From assembly GCA_949317995.1 (NCBI GenBank), contig OX439040.1, positions 26,700,030 through 26,764,029 of the forward strand: a stretch of 64,000 nucleotides of DNA. Direction: 5' to 3'. Made by a program: the position numbers and the translations under genes. Source of the DNA: Acholoe squamosa. Taxonomy: Eukaryota > Annelida > Polychaeta > Phyllodocida > Polynoidae. The stretch's first letter is position 1. Every line of letters begins with the position of its first letter. The notes under the pieces are model-generated. The model made no database searches, was not told the DNA's origin, and was given only the letters and a program-made list of their open reading frames with translations. This document shows positions 13,901 to 25,900 of this stretch, piece after piece.

Positions 13901-16900
13901 AAAGGGATTGCCTCGACGGAGCTTTACCCGATACATCACTTGGATGAACTGGAGTTCTTCCCCGGTGACTTTGTTGTCAGAAATACAGGTGAGGTTATAA
14001 AATATTTAAACCCTATTTACACAGTAAGTATTCTATACAATCACAGCTCATTTGCTGGATCAGAGTTGGACAAGAGAGATCTTGATTCCTTGATTGGACT
14101 TATACTGTACATGTAACGAGTTGTCTACACTCTACAGAGATGTAATTCATCCTACATCTGGTGCAGTCTTCCACTTTTATCCAAAGAAGTTGTCCCTCGT
14201 GATTATCCCAGATCCATCTAGAAAACATTATATCATCTAATATTATAGGGAGCCACTGTCTTTGATATTTTGGAAACCTAGCATCAAAAAAAGGTATGAT
14301 CCAGTACGATTTAGTTTCCTAAGGTACAGTAAATGTATTGGTTACCCATGTACCCAATTGTATTTCAGATATTGGTACAACGGATGACTCGTATGGAGTT
14401 GTAGAGAGCGTGGACCACCTGGGACGCACATGTCAGGTCCGATGGATGAAGCCATATCAAGTCGGAAAAAGTAACAGGTAGAAATCTCTTCAGCTTTACA
14501 ACAAGAAAACCCTTTCTACCCCAATAAAACTAATCAGAGGGGTCCAACTATCGATATGAAAAACTACAATATGATGCTAGGCCTACAAAAAGATCATTAT
14601 TGCCACATTATTGCCGTTCGTTCCTCATAGGAACGATCGGCTCTGTACTTGAATGGACCCTTCTGAAACACATGCCAGTAGACTTGATCCAAGTCCTAGC
14701 CCTCTAGCACCATTATTCATAGTTTGACCTGGGTCTCCTCACCCAGAACCACTGCACCACCCCTATCTTGAAGACCATTGCAGGTCCAAAAAGCGGTGCT
14801 TGCTCACTCTCCCTCTATATCCCAGTCCCATAGGTACAGAATGGTGTATACCTATATACATGGAGTGAATTATGCAAATTAGTGCTCTTGCTTGAGCTAT
14901 GGTGGTGCTGGTGGTGAATCCTAGTCACTGAAGTGGTGGCAGAGGCCACAGGAATAACCTTGTGTTATAATTCAAAAGCACTGCTCTCTCATAAACCTCT
15001 GCATTGGTCATTGACCCCCCCCCCAACTCTGAATAAATGTGGTTCTACAGTGCTGAATGTGGTGGTTAGCATGCTGGTATATGAGTCCACCACCCCCATG
15101 ATAAAGTTTGAATGTTTTTCCTTACAATCTTGGTTGAATTTGCCTTAATCATAGCTCCTAATTATCTTAGTATTATCCCTCGGGAACCTTCAGCGTTTCC
15201 GAGAATCCACGAGAGGAGGATCCGCGCATGCGCAGTCAGTTTGGATTTCCGAGTTGACAGCGTCTCTCTGGTCTGCAAGAGCCCTTAGCCATTTCGAGCT
15301 GTAAGTATATTATTTGTTTTTTCTGGGGGCGGATTTTCGCCCTACAGACTAATTTTACTGTATAGATTGTTTGGGCAATGCTTTGTTTGCCCTTTCTGCT
15401 CGTATAATTGTGTTTAGAGCAGTTTTCAACGACCGGGCCGATCCTCCTCCGAGGCGGCCATCTTGGTTTTCACGGTCGTCAACATTTCATTCAATCTACA
15501 CCCCCTGGTGTAAACAGAGTGGAATTTTGCCCCTTTTTAGGGCAAATCACTGCTTTGCCCACCCCCAGGTGGTCATTGCGGGCATTTGGCGAGCATTTGG
15601 TCTGTTTTTCGCCAATAAATGCGAGTTTTCCCGATCGGTACGTTGACCGAGCGGCGGAAAACTTTGCCGCTGGGTTCGGCGTGTCTCTCGGTTAAGACGG
15701 AGACTAGCGCGCGCCCGGTACGTTGACCGAGCGGCGGAAAACTTTGCCGCTGGTTTCGGCGAGTTTCTCTGTTAAGACGGAGACTAGCACCCGCCCGGTA
15801 CGTTGACCGAGCGGCGGAAAACTCTGCCGCTGGTTTCGGCGTGTTTCTCGGTTAAGACGGAGACCAGCGCGCGCCCGGTACGTTGACCGAGCGGCGGAAA
15901 ACTTTGCCGCTGGGTTCGGCGTGTCTTTCGGTTAAGACGGAGACCAGCGCGAGCCCGGTACGTTGACCGAGCGGCGGAAAACTTTGCCGCTGGTTTCGGC
16001 GTATCACTCGGTTAAGACGGAGCACGACCGCTACGGGGACCGATTGACCATAAACTGACAAACTGAAGCAGTGGTTTGCTGGTTTAGCGATCGGCATTAC
16101 CGGAAGTTTTGGTTTAGCGATCGGCATTACTGGGCCTGTTCAATTGATGTTGATTACAGTTGAGGTTAGTTTCTTCTAACTATTAACTTGAATTGTGATT
16201 CTTCCTATTTTAACACTGTAGTGTTTAAATTTTAGTGACTCTGGGTCCTGTTTCTTACAGATTCACCATGAGTGATCAGAAGGAAAACAAGGGCAAGAAA
16301 GGTCCAAATACTAGGAGGAAACATACTATAAGTGAGGATGGATCTGACATTCAGATGCATGACTCCAATGAGACCATTGGCACGTCAGGGGCTGGTCATG
16401 CTGGTACGGAAGGTACTACGACTACGGCTCCTATGGAGGGTACTTCAGGTACTTCGACCCAATCTACTGCAGGGGCTTCTGGTACTCAAGGATTTGACTT
16501 CCAATCCTTGTTCCAGAATGTGGACACATCGGCAATGATGGGCCAATTCTTGGGCAGTCTACTGATGCAAGCTGTGAAGCAAACACCCACTGACCCCTCG
16601 GAAGAGGAAGAAGATGAGGAAGTTGAGGAGGTTAAGGAGGAGCCTAAACCTTCCGGTAAACTTTACAACCTCATGAAAGAGTGTGTGGAGCAGGAACAAG
16701 AGAAAGGGAAGAAAGGAAAGGATATCAGACCCTTTGTGGCAGATTTTCTGAACTCAATGTTCAGGGAAAAAAGGACCAGGTCTGACCTGGAAACGTTGCA
16801 CAGCAAGTACCCACAGCCGGAGAAGGCTGGCCAATTGGTTGTGCCGGAGTTAGAACCAGTGCTTAAGGTTCTAATTAATAAAAGCAAGAACTCTGAGTTT

Positions 16901-19900
16901 CTTAAACGTGAGGAAGCATTGAAGAAGCTGCAAGTGCACCTGGTAAAGGCCATGCTGGCATTTGTGCCGATCATGGACCTGTGGATATCTCGAGGTGATA
17001 AGGACAGTCAGTTGGATGAACTGAGTGAGGCTTTTGGGGACTGTATGAAGTTGATTGTCAGTACGATCAAGGCCATCACTGCTCGTAGAACGGAGGCACT
17101 CAAGCCCATGGTAGTTGCTAAATATGGGGAGCATTTCCTCAAGGATGGTGGAGATGACCCGAAGTTCTTATTCGGAGGTAATCTCGAGGAGGCAATCAAA
17201 ACTGTGGACTCAGCACACAAGATGGCCGAAAAACTTGAGAAACCAGCACAGCAACATGCAGCGCCAGGGAAAGCTAAGAGTAGCTTCAAACAAGGCCAGC
17301 AACAGCAGCGCCGGCGGGGGTTTCCCCAGCAGAGGCATCAGCATCAGCCCAGGGGGTTCAACCCGTTAGCTGGTATGAGGTTCCCATTTGTGATTCCCCA
17401 GTTTGGTCACAATGTGGCACCAAGGATGAATGGACCGAGGCCCAGGGCACCAGCGCCAGCAGCAGCGGGTAGTGCAGCGAAGGCGAAGCAAACCTCGGGT
17501 TTTCAGAAGTAGGGTCCTTAGCAGGGCAGGTAAGTCCCCTACAGTTCAATCATTCTGCTCAGAATTTTGTCGCTGGTAGCATTGCTAGATATATAGACCG
17601 CTGGTCCATGATAACTAGTGACCCGTGGGTCCTGGACATGGTTAAAGGGGTGAAGATACCTTTTGAGGAGTTGGAACCAACTCAACAAATGGTGCCTTTC
17701 CCTTATGATCTGGGATCAGAGAAAGAGGAGCATGTTGACAATGAGATTGGCAAGTTGCTCATAAAAGGTGTCATAGTTCCTGTGGAACCAGCTCAAGGTC
17801 AATTCATTTCTAACGTGTTTGTAAGGCCCAAGCCCAATGGCGAGTACAGATTAATTTTGAATCTGTCAAAAATGAATGAGAGTGTAGAGTACACACATTT
17901 TAAAATGACAAGTTTAAACACGGCTGTTGAAATGATGAGGCCTGGATGCTTTATGGCATCCATTGACCTCAAGGATGCTTACTATTCTGTTTTGGTGTCA
18001 AAAGAGGATAGGAAGTTCCTGAGATTCTACTGGAAAGGAATCTTGTATGAGTTCCAGGGCATGCCCAATGGTTTGGCCTGTGCCCCTAGAATTTTTACAA
18101 AAATTCTAAATCCAGTCTTCTCCAACCTGAGAGAGGGAGGTCATGAGTGTTTTCAATACATTGATGACTCCTTTATCTTGGGAGATACAGCAGAACAGTG
18201 TAGGGTTACTACTGACAGGCTTGGACTAGAGTTAGATTCTCTAGGGTTTGTGGTGCATCCTGATAAATCAGTATTTACGCCTACACAAGAAATTGTGTTT
18301 TTGGGGTTCCTGTTGAGCTCACAGACTATGACCGTGAGACCCACACAGGACAAGATAGACAAGTTCAACATGGCGGTGTGGAACTTGGCTAATGGTCCCA
18401 AGCCTTACACAATAAGGGATATTGCTGGTATTGTTGGTCTGATGACGGCCTATTCTGCAGGAGTGCAGTATGGGCCGGCACATATCAAGGGTCTTGAGAG
18501 AGAAAAGAACCTAGCGCTGGAACAAAATAAAGGGAATTTTGATGCAGAAATGATTGTGGGTTCACATGGTATGGATGACATCAACTGGTGGTTAGAAAAC
18601 CTTCCGACTGCTTCCAAAAAGATCAGAAACGAGGGTGCTGATTTTGAAATCATCACCGACGCTTCAGGCACTGGGTGGGGGGCTCACAGGGGTGAGACAA
18701 CCACCAAGGGTATTTGGAAGGAGGAGGAAGTGAACCTTCATAGTAACATCCATGAGTTGATGGCAATCCAATTAGGATTACAAGCATTGGTACCAGAACA
18801 TGGGGTCAATGTCAAAATTCGTACTGATAACACTACTGCTTTGGCTTATGTCCGAAAAATGGGTGGAATCAATTCGGTTGAATGCAACGAGTTGGCAAAG
18901 CAAATCTGGGACTGGTGTGCCGAGAGGGATATGTGGTTGACCATCAACCACATACCAGGAAAGGAAAATGTGTTGGCAGACTACCTGTCAAGACACTTTT
19001 CACCAGATCTGGAATGGGAATTGAGTCCAAAAATTTTCAAGAAGGTTTGTAAAATTTTTGGTACACCAGAAGTGGACTTGTTTGCCTCTCGTGCTAACGC
19101 TAAATTGCCATGTTTTGTGTCTTGGGGGCCACAACCTGGCGCCTGGGACAAAGATGCCTTGTCCATCTCATGGAGGGGAAAATACATGTATATTTTTCCT
19201 CCTTTCAGTCTGTTGGGACCCGTAATTCAAAGGATCAGACTGGAGAGGGTACAAGCGATTCTGGTCACCCCCGATTGGCCGGGTCAACCGTGGTACGGCG
19301 GGCTCCAACGCACCAATTGGAGAAGACTTCGCTTCAGGAGAGACAGAGGAAACTTGTGTCATCCAGGAGAGCCCGCGAACAAGCTAAGGCTACAAACTAC
19401 CCCGTTGGTGGTCTATCGTTCCTTCTGAAGAAGAAATTGGTGAAAAGGGGATTTGACAGTCATACTATTCAGCTGGCAGTTAATGCCAGGAGACCTGCCA
19501 CTAGGAAGTCATATACGACTTATCTTAAAGACTGGTGCGTTTTCTGCGTGGAAAGGGGCATTCCAGTGCTCCAGCCTACTATTCAGCAAGTGTGTCAGTT
19601 CCTTTCAAAACTGCAAAGAGAGGGGAAAAGTTACCAGGCCCTGAACGCAGCCAGATGTGCTCTCTCTGCGGTTTGCAATTATGTCAATGGCAAACCAGTG
19701 GGACAACATCAGGTAGTCAAGCTGTTGATCAAAGGAGCGTATGAAATGAATCCGCCGGGTCCCCGCTACCACACCTTTTGGGACGTCCGTAAGGTACTTG
19801 ATGTCATTCAGCAGTGGGACAATGAAACAGTCTCACTTAAGAAACTCTCGATGAAGTTGAGCGTATTACTACTTCTCGTGACATCCCAGAGGGGACAGAC

Positions 19901-22900
19901 CATAGTAAATCTGTCAATCAAAAACATGTCTGTTAAGGACAAAGCAGTGTTCCGCATGACGAAACTACTGAAGAGCAACCGGCAAGGTGATCCGCTGAAC
20001 ACACTGGTACTTCGGAAGTTTGACGAAAACCCTAGGGTGTGTGTGGTACGGTGCCTGGAACAGTACCTGGAAAGAACAAGGACAATTCGATCTGAAGAAT
20101 CGCAGTTGCTTATTAGTTATATAAAACCACATCTACCGATAAGTCGGGACACTCTATCAAGATGGGTGTTAGGCGTACTTGCATTATCAGGCATAGACGT
20201 GCAACAGTACAAGCTGCACTCAACCCGAGGAGCCTCAGCGTCGGGGCTCCTCAGGGTGGGGGGCAACTTAAACCTGCTAATGAAACGGGCTGGGTGGCGC
20301 CAGTCAGTTTCATTTGCACGGTTTTATCACAAACCAATAGAAGACATTGTCGAGGGTAACGCCATTCTGGCGTAAAATGAAGTTACCTTTTGTAAGGCTG
20401 GAAAGTTACTCTTGCGAGTATTTGAACTTTGTAAGTTTAGAACTGTTATGGTTATTGTCATCTTAAGATGACATATTGGGTGTATAAGTCAAGTTAGACT
20501 TATTATAGACAAGTTGTTACCATATGTGGATATATATTTTCTTCCACATTACCACTTTAATATGGTCACAGAGAATATAAGTTGAATGTAGATACGTTGT
20601 TGTGTTTTCTGTTCAGGGTAGTCAATTGCTCTGAAACTCTCGTGGATTCTCGGAAACGCTGAAGGTTCCCGAGGGATAATATTAAGATTATTTGAGACTT
20701 ACCTGTAAGTTGAGGTATAATCAGGATTATACCGAGGGAACCTGGCGGTTCAGGGAATACACGCCCTACCGCTCCCTCCCTCGGTTAATCATGATGTCTC
20801 AGATTAATTAATAAGGGGGGTGTTATTGGAATTTACCCCTAGTAAGGTTAGGTATTAGTTAGTTGACCCCCCTTCACAGGCTCTTAAGGACTGACTGCGC
20901 ATGCGCGGATCCTCCTCTCGTGTATTCCCTGAACCGCCAGGTTCCCTCGGTATAATCCTGATTATACCTCAACTTACAGGTAAGTCTCAAATAATCTTAA
21001 TATTAATGTGTACGGCATTACAGCTATGCTGTGTTTTTTAGTGATTACAATAATTTGGTTTTGAATGATAAAATATCATGAAACTACCAGATTAAATTTT
21101 GAATCAGTATAATGTACGGCAATATAAAAATGTCTGCTATTAAGACTGTGGCCATGTCTGATCCTAAAATATGATCCTACTATCCTGATCCTAGATATGG
21201 ACCCTAAGATTTCAGCTGAATCAATATCCTGATCCTAATATCCTATCTATTGCCCCCTCGTATAATAAAAGTTGTTAGTATCAATCCTACCTGTTCTCAT
21301 CTCTTACCCTTTTTATACTCAGGCCAGATGAGAGTATTGTGTCAGAAGAGATGAGCGTGTATGACATTAAGGACCACCCTGATTACAAGTTCCGGCCAGG
21401 CCATGTCGTCGTGCGGGTTGGTGGATACGAGGTAAGTATATACACATTGTATGTTATCAATCATGGACCTATACATTCCTATACAAATACGTATCCAAGG
21501 GACCTTAATTTGAGCATGTCTTGGATTTTTTTTGTGTGCAGTCACTTTCATACCTGTATCGATAAGGTATCAGGTTTTTGCTACTGTGGTAATTTGATCA
21601 TTTCACAAAAAGAAAAAATAAGAAAAGAAAAGGAGCAAAGGGATAATTTACGTAGATTTTAGGTAGCAGGTCCTTTCTCGCCAAGTTCCATGCATAGAAA
21701 TTAATTTAAAATTTTAAAATTTATCACTGAATTTTTCTTTTCAGGAAAGCCATTCTGAGGCAGCAGGGCAGGTTTTAGAACTGACAAAGGATGGTCGACT
21801 TCTCATACAGTGGGCAGATAAAACGGCCACTTACTGCTACCCTCAGGAGCTCTACCTTATCGGGGACGAGGTGAGATATAAGGCATTTGTTGCTATTGAA
21901 TGAGCTGGAAGGAGTCTGCACTTGCCAACATGTGGCTGGGCTGCCACCCCTTGTCAGCGAAAAGTTGAATGTGCCTAGTTACAATGAGAACAGAAGGGTG
22001 AGGGATTGGGATTATGGGACTCCCCTAAGGTTGAAGCTCGGCACTGGAACCAAGAAAGATGGTATAAAGTGATTACACGAATAAGTGATTGCTTTACGGA
22101 AACAATTTGATCATGATTCATTCTTGAATATAGGCTTTAGTATGGACGCTTGGTGGGTCTGTCATTATAAATATACAGGTTGAGATTGCATTTTGCCATA
22201 ACCATCTCAAGTCGCGCTTGCAGCTACATAGTCTCCTATACTAAACAACACTTCTTTTGGCAGTTGTCAGATTTGGGGAGTGAGCTGGACTCGAGTTCTG
22301 ACGAGTCTGACGATGAGGACAGTGGGGACGACAGCGACACATGCACCGAGGCCTCATGGGAGACAGAGGAGGAAGAAGAAGTCGAGAAGGGAGGAGGGTA
22401 GGTCACTTTGTTGTCATTAAACTTGTCAGAAATGTAGGGATCTCATGTGTTGTATTTAGACAAAACGTCTTCTATCAAAGCATTTCACTACAAATGTTTT
22501 AGCACTTGGAAAGAGCTTATGTCATAGATAGCCATAAAAAAATGTGATGTTAGGACCATATACTTGTAAATATACAAAACAGCACGAAAGTAAAAAGAAA
22601 GAAAAACAGCACTGAAGTGACTTGTGCGCAAGTACCGTAATACCTCGCATATAAGGCGCACCTCACGTATAAGGCGCACCCAGTCTTTGTAGATGTTAGA
22701 GAAATAAATTAAGATATCATAACTTCTGTTCTAACCAGTGGATTTTCGAAATTCAAAGATCTATGGCTATCTCATGGCTTCCCCTTTCCTTTCCTGACAA
22801 TGTGTAGGTTCATAGGAATATTGGTAACATTTTTGTGAAAAACTTTCCCTAAAATATTCTGCTTCTATAAGGCGCACCAGAGGTCCATCCTCGTGTATAA

Positions 22901-25900
22901 GGCGCGTCTTATACGCGAGGTATTATGGTAGTACAGTAGAAAATTTGTCATGCGGCTTATATGTAAAACTTTCCCAAAGATTTAAGAAAGACATTCAAAA
23001 CTTTTCCATAGTTTAGGGGCACCTTCTACGTTTGGTATTTGATAGATAAAGCTTATAAATGGTATAAAATGAAGTGTCAGACTTCATTAGGTCTGTATCT
23101 AGTAAATGATTTTGATAGAAGACTTTTTGTTGCGATATAATGATAATGTCACCACTTTTCCTGCATGCATGTTTATAAACCGGTAGTTTTTGTACAATGG
23201 GTTTACTCCTACTAACTCACAGCGCAGTACCTTTGCACCATATTGTAGACTGCATGACACTTTTTATTAACTCGAAAAGCGAGTTATAAGAGCCGGGTAA
23301 AAAAAAACAAGGTTTTCAGTGCCTCAGTAAAGGTAGGGAAAAAAAGGGAGGGGCAAGATTTCAAATTTGCAAATACACTGTTAAATGATGCAATAAACTT
23401 CACAATTTGTACATGGAATTGAAGCTTAGAATGTCTATTTTGTGATATGGAAAGAGTGAAGTTGTTTTCTTTTTTACTTTCTTAAATATCCTGTCATGAG
23501 TGCATACAAGTCATTCACAGTTTGTGTCCAGTCCATTTAAGACGCTTTTGGGACCCAGTGCTGAGCCTATGGGATGTTGATCCATGGATCAACATTCCCG
23601 CCTTTTTACGCTGAGGTGGTGCGAATGGCTATTTGGGGTGCAGATATATGTAAATGAGGTTCATAGGGAGGCTGGTGGTGTGAATAGTTCCCTGTTGTAC
23701 AAACGTACGAAGTACATATCATTGTAGTGGGGACAATTACAATGACAATGATTTTATTCTCTAAACCTCATTGAGGTACATGAGATACATAGATGAGATA
23801 CATACCGTAATCTCCCGTGTATAAGGCGCAGCCCGCATATAAGGCGCACCTAGAGTTTTGGAAAATTCTCAAAAAAAATGAAAAATTCATAACTTTGGAT
23901 CTACTGAATGAATTTTCAAAATTCAAAAACCTATGGGTAGCTTGGGCCACCTTGGGCCCTCCTGGGCCCCTTTTTGTCCCATTATGACCAAGGGGGCATG
24001 TAAGATATCAAAAGAAAGGTCTTGGTGTCCCCCTTGTGGGTCCAATGAGAACTAAAACCCCCGTATAAGACGCGCCTTATACGCGGGAGATTACGGTAGC
24101 TCCATATAATGAACTGAATAATAGCTAAAGACTAGTCTCACATATCCTTCGTATTTCCTAACTACAAAACTCCTGTTTTTATACAAGCTAAGGCATGAGA
24201 AAACAAAGAAAAAAATCGGCTTTTCGAGTTACCTGCAATGCACATTGCTATCCTATATTTTTGCATGACAGGTGAAATAAACCTGTTATTAAAAGCAGAC
24301 AGAGATGAGAACTGAAAGAACTAGAACTACGATTGAAGGAACTAAATTTGTGCTGTTTAGCTTATTTTCATGACTCAGGTAGGAGTTGATACATTTTGGT
24401 TCTCTTCAAAGGTGTTGTTCTGAGCTCAAAAAAGTAAACGAACTAGTGGTGGCCCGACAGAATGCACGGAAAAAGCGTCTCCGGGAAAATGCAGATCATA
24501 CTGTTACCTCATCTGATACTTCTTCGGACTCCTGTGAAACGTACATATATACAGCTATGGATGGGATTTTAAATGAATTATTGTCTACATGAGTACTGAT
24601 CAGAACGCTTTAAAATGTTTAACCCTTTTAGTTGTGGTTGCTAAAGAATGCTGTGTTATTTTTCCGGGATTATTTTATTTTCAGTTTAAATGTTTATCCA
24701 TACTTTCCTTACTTCAATATTCTATTTTTTTTCCTTAATGAGCCATTCATTATAAAATTACAGATTGGGATGTGCCAATGTTTCCTCAAGACAAATCACT
24801 TTCATTACCCGTTTTCTTTTATTCACCCCAGGGATGATGACGGCCTTGATGTAGAACCCGATAAAAAGTTTGAACTGGATATGCTTCTTGACACAGCCCG
24901 TAATACACTCCAGAAGCTAGAAGACACATTTGCACAGAACGTTGACATTACGCCATGCACAATCTACTGTTATCGTGAAATCCTCAGTATAAACCGTAAC
25001 TGTAAGGAACTCGACCGCATGCTGAGCTCATCATACTTTGCTGAAACAAAACTGGTCGAGACAATTCAGACCATCAAGAAGGAACTGAAACGAGAAAAAG
25101 CTGCTAAAATTGCTCGGCAAGTACTGGAATTATTTGAGAGTAACTGCAAGCAACAGAATAGTGATAAACAAAATGAAAAGGGGGATGAGGAAACAAGTGA
25201 CACTAAACCTGAAAAACGGAAGAAAAAGGGGACTAAGGATGGGGGTGGTCGGACAGTTGATGGAAGTAGTGGTGATCAGGAGGCACCCGCGAGTCCCGAC
25301 ACACAAACTAATGGTGGGCCTCCGGATGCATCTGAACAGGCAAGACCCGGAGATCTCAACCTGTCAGCAGGGGCCCCTGCAGCTGGGGGCGGCTGTGAAT
25401 CCTCTAGTATTCCCATGGCAGGCGAAGTCCCTGCTGTGAGCTCTAGTGATGGCTCCGGACCGGCGACAGCACCAGTACCTGAGCAGTCAGGTAGGTGTAC
25501 AACTAATTTTTCTATTCAGATTTGATTCAACTAACTATGTTAGAGTCCACCATATACCATCATTTTAAAGGGGCAATAATGTATTACATGTATTAGATTT
25601 CTACTTACGTTAATAACCCACATATAAGACGCACCCAGACTTTTAGGATCTGCTAGAAAAATTTGGAATGGAATAACTTTTGTTCTAATCATTGCATTTT
25701 CGAAATTCAAAAACTTATGGGTAGCTGAGACATAAGACGCGCCTTATACGCAGGGTATTACGGTATTCATAATATTTTAGTGTCCGAAAATTTGCATATG
25801 TGTAATGGAAATAAACGGTATGTTAGATACAATTGAATAGCAGTGACTCTTCTAAAATTATCATAACTGGTAAAATTATAAATCTTTGTGATATAGAGCC

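Larger units (their letters stand above)
15161..21005 (+). mobile_element. DIRS-A, full-length DIRS-type tyrosine-recombinase retrotransposon
   Basis: About 5.85 kb in the sense orientation inside a UBE2O intron. Left inverted terminal repeat 15161-15240, gag 16268-17512, RT-RNase H to 19428, tyrosine recombinase to 20375, internal complementary region 20638-20763, right inverted terminal repeat 20889-21005. One ICR half is complementary to the element's left end and the other to its right end, as expected for the circular DNA intermediate of DIRS elements. All three frames are open. No target-site duplication is seen, in keeping with recombinase-mediated insertion. It is a different family from DIRS-B. 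Confidence 0.93.

Noticed and set aside
15641-16020. Regularly spaced 80-bp repeats as a CRISPR-like array
   Set aside because: Whole units are repeated with no variable spacers, and the sequence is a eukaryotic retrotransposon leader.
16332-17549. Several 60-100-codon frames on both strands inside DIRS-A gag, and similar ones inside DIRS-B
   Set aside because: Shadows of the gag, RT and recombinase frames; no independent support.
17513-17580. Short intron between gag and RT in DIRS-A using GGGCAG|GTAAGT (and the same in DIRS-B)
   Set aside because: The donor is good in both elements, but the -1 reading frame across it conserves GQVSP between the families and joins the RT without splicing, so frameshifting explains the data better. 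The donor may still serve a longer, recombinase-specific splice.
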